Part shown: positions 18,260 to 26,255 of the stretch, piece after piece
Layout: the number at the start of each line of letters is the position of its first letter
How positions within the stretch are numbered: position 1 is the first letter of the stretch
NCBI RefSeq assembly: GCF_009937955.1
Contig: NZ_AP018439.1
Span: 4,030,001-4,094,000 of the forward strand
Direction: 5' to 3'
DNA: 64,000 bases
Origin: Undibacterium sp. KW1
GTDB lineage: Bacteria > Pseudomonadota > Gammaproteobacteria > Burkholderiales > Burkholderiaceae_D
The notes under the pieces: generated by a model
Database searches by the model: none
The model's input: only the letters and a program-made list of their open reading frames with translations
What the model was told of the DNA's origin: nothing
Position numbers and translations under genes: made by a program

Positions 18260-18495
18260 ATGTTGTCGTTGCTTTTGACTTTGGCAGTTCCGATGTGTCG
18301 ATGCCTTTGCTGCGAGACAGAAAATGGAAAAAGAAAGGCCGCTGTTTGAGCCGCAGGCGAGTTTCGGACTTTCCCATTTTTTGACTTGCAGCAAAGGGAA
18401 CCCCGAAGGGGCAGCGACGCCTCGGTCGCCTTTCTTTGATTCCTTTCTTTGGCGAAGCAAAGAAAGGGATTCGGCTGCCGGGCCGAAACCCGGCC
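18260..18495 (-). repeat. Structured dispersed element, copy A
   Basis: Read on the minus strand this ~235-bp segment is about 75% identical to copy B at 33468-33700 and carries the same ordered stems. The stems are GCCGGG/CCCGGC (18477-18494), CCTTTCTTTG/CAAAGAAAGG (18442-18467), CCCC/GGGG (18401-18411), and a long stem CCTTTGCTGC/GCAGCAAAGG (18304-18313 with 18388-18397) enclosing AAAATGG/CCATTTT. It ends in a CA-rich tail leading into the soxB start. Stem sequences differ between the copies yet remain paired. Confidence 0.75.
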
Positions 18496-18544
18496 TGGTT
18501 CTACGAAGGGCAATCGTCTTAATCAAAACACGGCACAGCATTGA

Positions 18545-18579
18545 ACGTCACTGGATTCCTGCCTTCGCAGGAATGACGT
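18545..18579. repeat. Common proteobacterial hairpin repeat
   Basis: ATTCCTGC and GCAGGAAT (18555-18574, loop CTTC) sit inside an outer ACGTCA/TGACGT pair. The GCGAAGGCAGGAATCCAG type is a widespread intergenic palindrome in Proteobacteria. It lies between soxX and soxB. Confidence 0.7.
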
Positions 18580-18617
18580 CAATATAAATGCCGTTTATCA
18601 ACCAAACCCCATCCCAA

Positions 18618-18639
18618 CCTTCCCCCTTGAAGGGGAAGG
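18618..18639. repeat. Short GC-rich hairpin repeat, copy 2
   Basis: CCTTCCCC and GGGGAAGG around CTTGAA, preceded by AACCCCATCCCAA. This is the same design as 13437-13457. It lies just beyond the soxX stop on its transcript and could slow transcription, but there is no U-tract. Confidence 0.6.
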
Positions 18640-18648
18640 AGAGCCCAT

Positions 18649-19284
18649 TCACTTATTCACCGGCGATTCCCCATCCAGCAACAAAGCCATCACATCCTTC
18701 AACTGCGCCTCAGTCAATACCCCATTATGCCCAAACCTCGGCATACGGGAACAGGCGTTATAGGCCTGTGCGTTATACAGCTTGCCCCAGGTATATTTCA
18801 CGATATCGGGGCCAGCACCACGCAGCTTGCCGTATTGGTATAGCGAAGGCCCGATATTGCCGAACGAGATTTCTGTCTTGCTCATCTGGTGGCAAGCATA
18901 GCAATTGCCGCCATTGACTGAACCCATCGCGTCTGAAGACTGCATGCCACGGCCATTCTGAGCGATTTTTTCGCCATTCTTCCAGTCGCCCATATACTGA
19001 CCATCCGCCGGATATTTAACCGTCGTGAGTTGTGCCTGTTCGAGCTTCTTGGCTGGCTTGGCTTTCAGTCCTTGCGGGTTGGCGCTGCACAGGGCCTGGG
19101 CTTCGTCCTGTTGCACCATGCGCTCCATGGTAGCCGGGCCCTTGGCTTTGAAATCAGATTTCATCATTTCCAGTGCGGCTTTGGCATAGTCTGGTTCAGC
19201 AGCAGAAACCAGTGCCGTGCTACCGATGGCTAACAGCAAGATACTGATATGGCTTATGCGTGGATTTATGCGTAAATTTTTCAT
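18649..19284 (-). CDS. soxX: SoxX, c-type cytochrome subunit of SoxAX
   Basis: A periplasmic monoheme cytochrome of 211 residues that joins SoxA to couple thiosulfate to the SoxY cysteine. It shows a signal peptide (HISILLLAIGSTALVSAAEP), the heme motif CYACH in GGNCYACHQMSKTEISFGNI, and a distal Met-containing region near SRMPRFGHNG. The extra N-terminal segment between the signal peptide and the heme domain is typical of longer SoxX variants. It starts 10 bases after the soxA stop. Confidence 0.92.
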   Translation of the reverse strand: MKNLRINPRISHISILLLAIGSTALVSAAEPDYAKAALEMMKSDFKAKGPATMERMVQQDEAQALCSANPQGLKAKPAKKLEQAQLTTVKYPADGQYMGDWKNGEKIAQNGRGMQSSDAMGSVNGGNCYACHQMSKTEISFGNIGPSLYQYGKLRGAGPDIVKYTWGKLYNAQAYNACSRMPRFGHNGVLTEAQLKDVMALLLDGESPVNK

Positions 19285-19294
19285 GCCTATCCCC

Positions 19295-20134
19295 TTAGCG
19301 TTTCAATGCAGGTGCATTCATGACCGCGCCATCGGCAGATTTTGCCAGGAACATGGTCAGTGCAGTGATGGTGTCTGACGCATAGTCAGGCACGGGGAAG
19401 CGTTGCTGGCGGAAACAGTCATTGAGTCTGTGCTGCATGGTCCTGACTTCACCTTGCGAAACGCGGTAAGCGGGCCAGGTTGAATAAGCTGCCTGGGCAT
19501 TTTCCTTGTTGTTCAGATTCGGCAAGTCTTGCAGGCGTATGCGCTGGCCATCTGCCGAGTGGCAGGATGCACAGGAAAAATCGTGGGAACCGGCGCGGTA
19601 ATAGAATATCTTCTTGCCGATTTCATAGGCCTGTTTTTCTGCCGGATGCTTGGTGCTGATCGCCAGTTTCATGCCGCGTGACTCTGCCGTCAAAAAAGAC
19701 ACCAGGGCTTCGATATCAGACGGGTTACCGGCAGAACCAAAAGGTGTTTTCACCGCTTGCTCACGTGTCAGACCTTGCAGATTCATGCGACAGTGCATGA
19801 GGCGCTGCTCCAGGTCCATGACCTTGTTGGTGTCTTTAAAATAGCGCGGCAATTCTGCATACGCACCCTTGGTCACGCCTGGGCCTTTACCCAGATCACA
19901 TTGCTCCAGCGACGCCTGATTGGGGCCAAGCTTTTTTTGCCAGAGTTCCTGGCCGCGCATTTCCCATAATTCTGCCGGATTACCATCGGCCAGCATCTGG
20001 CGGTATTTGGCGATTTCTTCAGTTGCAGAAGTTTGAGAAGCGGCTTGTGCCTTCGCAGAACCAGACATTGCACACAACGCGACACAGACCGCTAGCGGCA
20101 CGGCTTGCGCAAGTTTAAAGACAGCATATGACAT
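19295..20134 (-). CDS. soxA: SoxA, monoheme-type L-cysteine S-thiosulfotransferase subunit
   Basis: The periplasmic catalytic subunit of SoxAX, 279 residues. It has a signal peptide (LAQAVPLAVCVALCAMSGSA), one CASCH heme motif (SHDFSCASCHSADG) and a later conserved cysteine in RLNDCFRQQRFP, placed where the catalytic/heme-ligand cysteine lies in SoxA. The N-terminal domain keeps cysteines (SLEQCDLGKG, LMHCRMNLQGL) but no second CxxCH, so this is the single-heme form. The start at 20134 follows soxZ by 13 bases; the longer frame overlapping soxZ is rejected. Confidence 0.92.
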   Translation of the reverse strand: MSYAVFKLAQAVPLAVCVALCAMSGSAKAQAASQTSATEEIAKYRQMLADGNPAELWEMRGQELWQKKLGPNQASLEQCDLGKGPGVTKGAYAELPRYFKDTNKVMDLEQRLMHCRMNLQGLTREQAVKTPFGSAGNPSDIEALVSFLTAESRGMKLAISTKHPAEKQAYEIGKKIFYYRAGSHDFSCASCHSADGQRIRLQDLPNLNNKENAQAAYSTWPAYRVSQGEVRTMQHRLNDCFRQQRFPVPDYASDTITALTMFLAKSADGAVMNAPALKR

Positions 20135-20147
20135 AGTTCTTTCCTTT

Positions 20148-20459
20148 TCAGGCGATGACGGCTTCATCACTACGTTGATCACCCTTGTTGTCTGTCCAGG
20201 TAACCGATACTTTTTCTCCTTTAACACCGCCTTTGAACTTGAAGGACAAAAACGGGTCTTTGGATACAGAGGGGCCAAATTGCGCGTCCAGCACCAGCTT
20301 GTCTTTCCATTTTGCTTGCAGTGTCTTGATGAAATGGGCAGGAACAACTTTGCCTTCAAGGTCCTTGCGCTGACCTGTTTCCATATCGTGACGTATCAAT
20401 ACTTTTACCTCGACAGCTTCGCCTACAACTGCCGCCCGAATACGCATAGGATCGCCCAT
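20148..20459 (-). CDS. soxZ: SoxZ, sulfur-carrier complex subunit
   Basis: A 103-residue immunoglobulin-like protein that pairs with SoxY. The sequence runs GDPMRIRAAVVGEAVEVKVL, KVVPAHFIKTLQAKWKDKLV, SVSKDPFLSFKFKGGVKGEK, the standard SoxZ pattern. There is no signal peptide; export as a complex with the Tat-targeted SoxY is the known route. A GGAG site precedes ATG 20459. Unlike most sox clusters, soxY and soxZ are separated by 170 bases rather than adjoining. Confidence 0.92.
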   Translation of the reverse strand: MGDPMRIRAAVVGEAVEVKVLIRHDMETGQRKDLEGKVVPAHFIKTLQAKWKDKLVLDAQFGPSVSKDPFLSFKFKGGVKGEKVSVTWTDNKGDQRSDEAVIA

Positions 20460-20523
20460 GATGTCTCCTTTTTTGCTAATTTTAAATAGATACTTGATTA
20501 AGACTGGTCAAGACCTGAAAGCT

Positions 20524-20561
20524 CACCACAGAGGCACGGAGACACAGAGGTGCACAGAGAA
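20524..20561. repeat. CACAGAGGCAC-type dispersed repeat inside the sox operon
   Basis: The stretch CACCACAGAGGCACGGAGAC then ACAGAGGTGCACAGAG resembles the widespread CACAGAGGCACAGAGG repeat of bacterial intergenic DNA. It occupies the soxY-soxZ gap (20460-20629), which otherwise holds no gene. Confidence 0.6.
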
Positions 20562-20629
20562 ACCCGCTTGTATCTGCTTCTCCAGGCTTACGATGCATCA
20601 CAGTAGCACCTGACCTGAAACTCTAAAAA

Positions 20630-21118
20630 TTAACCGCCGCAACCACCCAGAGTAACCTTGATCTCTTTCGATGCAACCAGCCATTTACCATCGGCCCTCA
20701 CCAGAGCATGCACATTCGACGTTTCGCCGACCTTGACACGTGTTCCTACCTGGGGTTCAGTACCTTCGGGTATGGTAAATGCTGCCGACATGGCATTTGG
20801 ATTTTTTTCAATCAAGATCGCAATGTATTCTGTATTGGCGGCCTTGCTGCTGACGTTAACCTGAACCACGGCACCATTTTCTGCAATGTCCGGTGCGCCA
20901 ATGATGACATCAGCACTGACAGCAGGGCTGCCCGCGCCCAACGCAGCAAACGCATCTTGCAGGCTCTTGGCTTCAAAAGCCTTGGCTTGCCATTCTGCAG
21001 CAAATACATCGGATGGTTTGAGCAGACCAGCGGCAAAGGCCAGGCCAAATACTGTGGATATGCGCAAAAAATCACGGCGTTGCTGGCCGTCATCGTTGAT
21101 CTTGAATGCCTGCTTCAT
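20630..21118 (-). CDS. soxY: SoxY, thiosulfate-binding carrier protein
   Basis: The periplasmic carrier that holds sulfur intermediates on its C-terminal cysteine. It is 162 residues long with a Tat signal (QQRRDFLRISTVFGLAFAAG) and the defining end sequence VTLGGCGG, in which the Cys is the attachment point. A GGAG ribosome site precedes ATG 21118; upstream in-frame starts are rejected because they lengthen the signal beyond the Tat motif. It lies 120 bases after soxD and before soxZ. Confidence 0.95.
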   Translation of the reverse strand: MKQAFKINDDGQQRRDFLRISTVFGLAFAAGLLKPSDVFAAEWQAKAFEAKSLQDAFAALGAGSPAVSADVIIGAPDIAENGAVVQVNVSSKAANTEYIAILIEKNPNAMSAAFTIPEGTEPQVGTRVKVGETSNVHALVRADGKWLVASKEIKVTLGGCGG

Positions 21119-21238
21119 TACTGTCTCCTGAGTAAGCGTACTGCCGCTATAGTGCGAACTAAAAAAGTTTGATAAGCTTAACGCGAAATCGTTCCATCGA
21201 TATGACAAAACTGAAAAAACCTTGCCGCTGCACGATGC

Positions 21239-22261
21239 TCACTGACGCATGACCCAGCCCAGCATGGTCTTGATGTCTGCATCCTTGATATGGCCTTGCG
21301 GTGGCATGGGGATATCGCCCCAGGCACCGCTGCCGCCCGTCTTGATTTTTTTGATCAGATTGGCTTCCGCATTGGCGTCACCCTTGTATTTTGCAGCGAT
21401 CTGGGCAAAGCCGGGGCCCACTACTTTGTCCTTGACGCCATGGCAGGCCGTGCAGGCATATTGTTTGGCCAGTTTCAAACCTTCATCTGCGGCTGGCGCA
21501 CTGACTTTGATGACGGCAGCCTTGCTCAGATCGATACCGCGCACGGCACCAATAGTACGGTTTTGCTCTACCGGGTTACCGTTCGCACTACGGGCAAAGG
21601 CTGGCAGTTCAGAAGTGATCTTGACTTCCTTCAGGCAGTCTTTCATGCAGGCAGTGTTCTTCACATCTGGCTTGCCGCTGGTTTGCCACAGACCATGTTT
21701 CTCTGTCATGCCATCACGGTTGGGCATGCGCTTTTGCACTTCGGCGATGTTCTCGTCCGACATGGTAAAGTCGTCAGCAACAACGCCTCCCAGGTTAAGA
21801 ATATACGCGGTGACGGCATACACTTCATCGGTGGTCAGAGTCTTGGGTGCATTCCAGGGCATGGCGCGGTTGATGTAGTCCCACAAGGTAGAAACTGTGG
21901 CGACTTTCATCAGGGTGGTACGTTGCGGCTGGCTATTGCCCGTCAATGCAGCGACGCGGCCATTCTTGACATCGTCTTTTGTCGTGCCACCGACTATGGG
22001 TGTGAAAACCTGGTTCGATTCACCGAAGGTACCGTGACAGGAGGCACATTTGCCATCCCATACCTGCTGCCCCTGATCGACACTGCCGCGCCCTTTGGGC
22101 AAACCCCTGAAGTCGGGGCGCACATCAATGTCCCAGGCAGCGACTTCCTTAGGGGTCGCCGCACGGCCTATATTGCTATAGTCTGCAGCACTGGCGGCAA
22201 GACTGAAGCCAGCCAGCACAAGGACAGATAAAGACTTACGCAACTCAGGCCACTTGTACAT
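21239..22261 (-). CDS. soxD: SoxD, diheme cytochrome c subunit of sulfur dehydrogenase
   Basis: The electron-accepting subunit of SoxCD, 340 residues. It has a signal peptide (LRKSLSVLVLAGFSLAASAAD) and two heme motifs: CASCH in DGKCASCHGTFGES and CTACH in QYACTACHGVKDKVVG. The C-terminal cytochrome domain ends IPMPPQGHIKDADIKTMLGW. ATG 22261 has GCGAGG before it and overlaps the soxC stop by 17 bases, so the two are translationally coupled. Longer in-frame starts lie fully inside soxC. Confidence 0.92.
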   Translation of the reverse strand: MYKWPELRKSLSVLVLAGFSLAASAADYSNIGRAATPKEVAAWDIDVRPDFRGLPKGRGSVDQGQQVWDGKCASCHGTFGESNQVFTPIVGGTTKDDVKNGRVAALTGNSQPQRTTLMKVATVSTLWDYINRAMPWNAPKTLTTDEVYAVTAYILNLGGVVADDFTMSDENIAEVQKRMPNRDGMTEKHGLWQTSGKPDVKNTACMKDCLKEVKITSELPAFARSANGNPVEQNRTIGAVRGIDLSKAAVIKVSAPAADEGLKLAKQYACTACHGVKDKVVGPGFAQIAAKYKGDANAEANLIKKIKTGGSGAWGDIPMPPQGHIKDADIKTMLGWVMRQ

Positions 22262-23609
22262 TGCTGACCTCGCCGTCTTCATTGATTTTCCACGATTGAA
22301 TAGCATTATTGTGATAAATCGATTTGGTGCCGCGCACTTCGCGCAACTGGTTGATCTTGGGTTGTACATAGCCGGTTTCATCTATCGCCCGTGATTGCAA
22401 GATCGCTGGCCCGCCATCCCAGTTCCAGTCCATGTTGAAGCGGGTCAGGCATTTGCCCAGTATTGGTCCCTCCAGCCTGGCGGTGCGCCAGCTACGGCCA
22501 CCGTCAGCAGAGACATCGACACGCTTGACCTTGCCACGGCCTGACCAAGCCAGGCCGGTGATATTGTGAAAACCTTTTTCCAGCAGCATCTGCCCGCCAG
22601 AAGGTGTGGTGATGACGGACTTGCATTCTTGCACCGAGGTATATTGCCTGTGCAGGCCGCTGGGTTGCAGGTCTATATAATGTATCGCTTCATCCTTGGC
22701 GGCCCAGGGCTGGTCACCAACTTCGATACGGCGCAACCACTTGACCCAGGACACCCCCTGGACGCCGGGTACGACCAGGCGCAGCGGATAACCATTTTCT
22801 GGCCGCAGCATTTCACCGTTCATGGCATAGGCAACGATAACATCATCCATGGCACGGGCGATATCGATGGTGCGCGTCATGGCGGAACCATCGCCACCTT
22901 CGGCCAGGACAAATTTGGCTTTCTTGCGGTCTATACCACAATCATCGAGCAGGACAGACAAGGGCACACCTGTGTATTCACAACAGCTCAGCATGCCATG
23001 GGTGTATTGCACGGTCGGCACGGCGACATTACCCCATTCAGTCGCGCTGTTCGCACCGCATTCGATGAAGTGCATACGTGATACTGAAGGCAGGCGCATG
23101 AGGTCATCCATGGTATACACCTTGGCTTCGCGTACCAGGCCATTGATCATGAAGCGGTGTTGTGCAGGGTCGATATCTATCCAGCCCTGATGGTGGCGTT
23201 CAAAATGCAGGCCATTCGGTGTGATGATGCCAAAGAAGCCCTGTAAGGGTGCGAACGACACGGAAGCCTGTGGCACCCGTGTGAGACCAGGTGACTGGCG
23301 GCGCTGCAGATTACTTTCAAACTTGGATGGCTGGCCATAGCCCTGCATGACAACCGGGTTGCCGAGTGTCTTGGCCTGATCCTGCAAATTCAGTATCAGC
23401 GGGTCGCCATCATCTTCAGGCATGCTGCCAGGTCTGGCCATGGCTGCACCGCTTGCCAAGGCTGCCGTGGCGGCTGCAAAGCTCTTGCGCAAGAAGCCGC
23501 GACGCTCATCATTCAAGCCTTGCTCAGTAATGGCCTCGCGCAATGGTGCATCCAAAAAATTCTCGGGTGCACGGCGCAAAAGACCGGACTTTTTTATCTG
23601 GATAGACAT
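22245..23609 (-). CDS. soxC: SoxC, molybdopterin sulfane dehydrogenase
   Basis: The molybdenum subunit that oxidises the sulfane sulfur on SoxY by six electrons, 454 residues. After a Tat-like region (NDERRGFLRKSFAAATAALA) comes a sulfite-oxidase fold. Visible parts are the Mo-coordinating cysteine in MHFIECGANSATEWG, substrate/cofactor strands ENGYPLRLVVPGVQGVSWVK, and the C-terminal dimerisation domain (VKRVDVSADGGRSW, MDWNWDGG). With soxD present the organism should oxidise thiosulfate fully to sulfate without sulfur globules. It is the first gene of the operon. ATG 23609 is preferred for its GGAAAG site. No soxR/S/V/W genes are nearby. Confidence 0.93.
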   Translation of the reverse strand: MSIQIKKSGLLRRAPENFLDAPLREAITEQGLNDERRGFLRKSFAAATAALASGAAMARPGSMPEDDGDPLILNLQDQAKTLGNPVVMQGYGQPSKFESNLQRRQSPGLTRVPQASVSFAPLQGFFGIITPNGLHFERHHQGWIDIDPAQHRFMINGLVREAKVYTMDDLMRLPSVSRMHFIECGANSATEWGNVAVPTVQYTHGMLSCCEYTGVPLSVLLDDCGIDRKKAKFVLAEGGDGSAMTRTIDIARAMDDVIVAYAMNGEMLRPENGYPLRLVVPGVQGVSWVKWLRRIEVGDQPWAAKDEAIHYIDLQPSGLHRQYTSVQECKSVITTPSGGQMLLEKGFHNITGLAWSGRGKVKRVDVSADGGRSWRTARLEGPILGKCLTRFNMDWNWDGGPAILQSRAIDETGYVQPKINQLREVRGTKSIYHNNAIQSWKINEDGEVSNVQVA

Positions 23610-23887
23610 GAGACTGAAACTTTCCAATGAGATACTGGGTTCATGCTGCGCCTGTATGCTGCCACCATCCGTACTATCAGTGACAGCATAGTTTATTCTC
23701 CAAGCACAGTTTTCACGATCTGTTTTTGATCAAGCTCAAATAATACTATTTGCGCATATAATTAAATAAGGAAGGATAAAAGGCAAATACTTTCTTTTGT
23801 GCAATGCACAAATGAAAAATCCCTGGGCTTGCAAAGCTGCTTTCGTGATAAATTCTTGCTCTCGCATAAGCATGCAAAATCAGCAAG

Positions 23888-24493
23888 ATGAGCCAGAAAA
23901 AACTTTTACCCATATCGCCTGTAGCAATTCTTCTCTTTGTGCTGATATTGGCGGGCTGGACTTGCTCTGTCCTGTATTTCGGAAAATCTTTTTTTGCCTC
24001 GCAAAAATCCGTACTCCTGCCGCAGTTGGGTGCGGCAACCGGGGAGCTGTTCACCAGCCATGAATGGTGGCGTTTGCTGGTCTCGCAATTCCTGCATGTA
24101 CATTTCCTGCACATGCTGTTCAATGCCTTGTCCATACTCATCATTGCCAGCAGCCTGGAAAGGGCAAGAGGCTGGCTGGCCCTGCTGGCGATTTACTTCA
24201 TTGGCGGCCTCACCGGCCAAGCTGCCAGCGTCTGGCACTACCCTGCACTCGTCACCGACGGTGCCTCACAGGCGCTGATGGCCTTGTGTGCAGGCGCGTT
24301 GGTCTTGCAGCCACGCAGCAAAGTGACCTGGTTTGCCGGCCTGGTAGTCGCCATACAAGTAGCGCTGGATGTGCATGCGATAGCAGCTATCAAGGCCGGG
24401 CATTTGTATGGGTTTGTTGCGGGATTATTGGTCAGTCTGCTGATTGCACTGCGACAAAAAAATCAACTTGCAAAAGAGAATGCATCCTTATGA
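23888..24493 (+). CDS. Rhomboid-family intramembrane serine protease
   Basis: A 201-residue inner-membrane protein with about six helices. The L1/TM2 region reads EWWRLLVSQFLHVHFLHMLF then N, typical of rhomboids (WR and HxxxN). The nucleophile region is TDGASQALMAL with Ser127, and the histidine is in AGHLYGFVAG (His172). The usual GxSG is GASQ here, so the glycine after serine is replaced. Activity is likely but not certain. It is convergent with the LysR gene and overlaps its end by six bases. Confidence 0.82.
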   Translation: MSQKKLLPISPVAILLFVLILAGWTCSVLYFGKSFFASQKSVLLPQLGAATGELFTSHEWWRLLVSQFLHVHFLHMLFNALSILIIASSLERARGWLALLAIYFIGGLTGQAASVWHYPALVTDGASQALMALCAGALVLQPRSKVTWFAGLVVAIQVALDVHAIAAIKAGHLYGFVAGLLVSLLIALRQKNQLAKENASL

Positions 24494-25390
24494 TGAGACC
24501 GCATGTGCCTTTGCTGGCAAACCAAACCTACCCACCATAAATTCTATAAACGTAGAAAGCTTGGGCGTGGGCTGCCTGTCGCGAGGATAAAGCAAATGCA
24601 TGGGGCGTGATGCAGGCAGGTAGTCTTCCATCAGTGGCACCAGTCTGCCTGCAGCAACTTCACTGGCGAGCAGCAGTTCAGATTGCATGACGATACCGAA
24701 ACCCGCCACGGCAGCACTCTTCAAGGCCTGGCCATTATTCGAACGCAGGCGGCTGACGGGGATGTCCGTGACATCTTCGCTCAGACGCCAGCGCACATGC
24801 TTGTTCCAGTGTAAAAAATCCAGGCATTCATGCGCTGTCAGATCGGCAGGTTTAAGCGGTATGCCCTTGCGTTGCAGGTAAGCAGGCGCGGCACAGATCA
24901 TCATGCGGTAAGGCCGCAACGGGCGGGCAATCAGAGTGGAGTCTTCCAGCCTGCCTATGCGTATGGCGGCATCATAGCCATCTTCGACCACATCCACCAG
25001 TCTGTCATTCATGTGCAGGTCGGCGCGCATCTCGGGATATTGCGCGAGATAATCAACCATGGCCGGGGCCAGCAATTCACTGCCAAAGGTCACGGGGGAG
25101 GTGATCTTCAGCACGCCACGGGCACCGCCACGCATCCTGGCGGCACCGGACTCTGCCTCACTGATCTGCGCCAGTATGGCCCGGCATTGCTCGGCATATT
25201 GCAAACCCAGCTCGGTCAGACTCTGGCGGCGCGTCGTGCGTGTCAACAGACGCGCAGCGAGCAGTTCTTCCAGAAACTGTATGTGTTTGCCGACCATGAC
25301 AGGCGAGATTTCGCACTGCGCTGCGGCAGCCGTAAAACTGCCTGCATCGACAACGGCGACGAATACTTCCATGCTGCGCAATTTATCCAT
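24488..25390 (-). CDS. LysR-family transcriptional regulator
   Basis: A 300-residue LysR protein. The winged HTH occupies residues 1-60 (MDKLRSMEVFVAVVDAGSFT then AAAAQCEISPVMVGKHIQFL), followed by the linker helix and a periplasmic-binding-like effector domain (VLKITSPVTFGSELLAPAMV, YDAAIRIGRLEDSTLIARPL). It belongs to the large AaeR/DsdC-like group with a QxP-less ISPVMVGKHI recognition helix. It is divergent from the SDR gene starting at 25536 across 145 bases, the classical layout for a LysR protein controlling its neighbour. The promoter region is in that gap. Confidence 0.9.
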   Translation of the reverse strand: MDKLRSMEVFVAVVDAGSFTAAAAQCEISPVMVGKHIQFLEELLAARLLTRTTRRQSLTELGLQYAEQCRAILAQISEAESGAARMRGGARGVLKITSPVTFGSELLAPAMVDYLAQYPEMRADLHMNDRLVDVVEDGYDAAIRIGRLEDSTLIARPLRPYRMMICAAPAYLQRKGIPLKPADLTAHECLDFLHWNKHVRWRLSEDVTDIPVSRLRSNNGQALKSAAVAGFGIVMQSELLLASEVAAGRLVPLMEDYLPASRPMHLLYPRDRQPTPKLSTFIEFMVGRFGLPAKAHAVSS

Positions 25391-25535
25391 TGCTTACCTC
25401 AATTACTAACCATGAGTTTGCAATATATGCTTTTCCTAGATATTTATCCACATTAAAAATCGGAGGATACTTAATTCCTGAAACACAGCTCCAGAATTAT
25501 GTAAATTCATGCAATCACCACGAAAGGAACAAACC

Positions 25536-26135
25536 ATGAAACTCATCATCATCGGTGCCAACGGCACAGTAGGCAGCGCTATCAGCAATGAACTCGGTGC
25601 CCGTCATGAACTTATCCGCGTTGGCAAGAGCAGCGGTGACATACAGCTGGACATCAGCAGTAGCGAACAGATACAGGCACTGTTTGCCCACACTGGCAAG
25701 GTCGATGGCGTGGTGGTCGCGGCAGGCCATGTGCATTTTGCCCCATTGGGTGAAATCGAAGAACAGCACTATCATATCGGCCTCAACAGCAAGCTCATGG
25801 GCCAGGTGAATGTTGCGCGCATTGCCCAGGACTATCTGCATGATGGCGGCTCTATCACGCTGACCAGCGGTTTCGTCGGCGACATACAAATACGTGCTGG
25901 CGCGAGCGCTGCGATGGTCAATGGCGCCATCGAAGGTTTTGTGCGCGGTGCAGCAATAGAATTGCCACGCGGCTTGCGCATCAATGTTGTCAGCCCCGGC
26001 TTGCTGGAAGCCTCGGTCGCGGCACTGGGCAGCTTCTTCCCTGGCTTTGAAGCAGTATCCGCAAAACGTGTGGGGCTGGCCTACGCCAGGAGCGTGGAAG
26101 GGGCGCAAACCGGGCAGGTTTACGCTGTGCGCTAG
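25536..26135 (+). CDS. Short-chain dehydrogenase/reductase-like protein
   Basis: A cytoplasmic Rossmann-fold protein of 199 residues. It starts MKLIIIGANGTVGSAISNEL (the GxxGxxG of SDRs, here GANGTVG), then DGVVVAAGHVHFAPL (NAG-like motif) and SITLTSGFVGD. Where the catalytic YxxxK should follow, the sequence is GASAAMVNGAIEGFV, so neither Tyr nor Lys is present. Such atypical SDRs exist as a recognised subgroup and may reduce unusual substrates or act non-enzymatically. A GGAAC site precedes ATG 25536. It is divergent from the LysR gene, which probably regulates it. Confidence 0.85.
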   Translation: MKLIIIGANGTVGSAISNELGARHELIRVGKSSGDIQLDISSSEQIQALFAHTGKVDGVVVAAGHVHFAPLGEIEEQHYHIGLNSKLMGQVNVARIAQDYLHDGGSITLTSGFVGDIQIRAGASAAMVNGAIEGFVRGAAIELPRGLRINVVSPGLLEASVAALGSFFPGFEAVSAKRVGLAYARSVEGAQTGQVYAVR

Positions 26136-26255
26136 GTAGGCAGGACTTATCAAAAAAATAGCGCAAAACAGCGATTACCAGTTAGCATGGCCCTGCAACG
26201 CCGCTGGCAGCAATGCGTGCCAGCGGCCATCATCCATGCGACCGGGAGTGCTACC

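Noticed and set aside
16478..18541. A longer soxB start giving 687 residues
   Set aside because: The extra N-terminus is translation of the structured repeat element. The Tat signal begins at ATG 18196.
21290..22231. A 313-codon open frame antisense to soxD
   Set aside because: The sense frame has two CxxCH motifs and operon context. The antisense has no recognisable fold.
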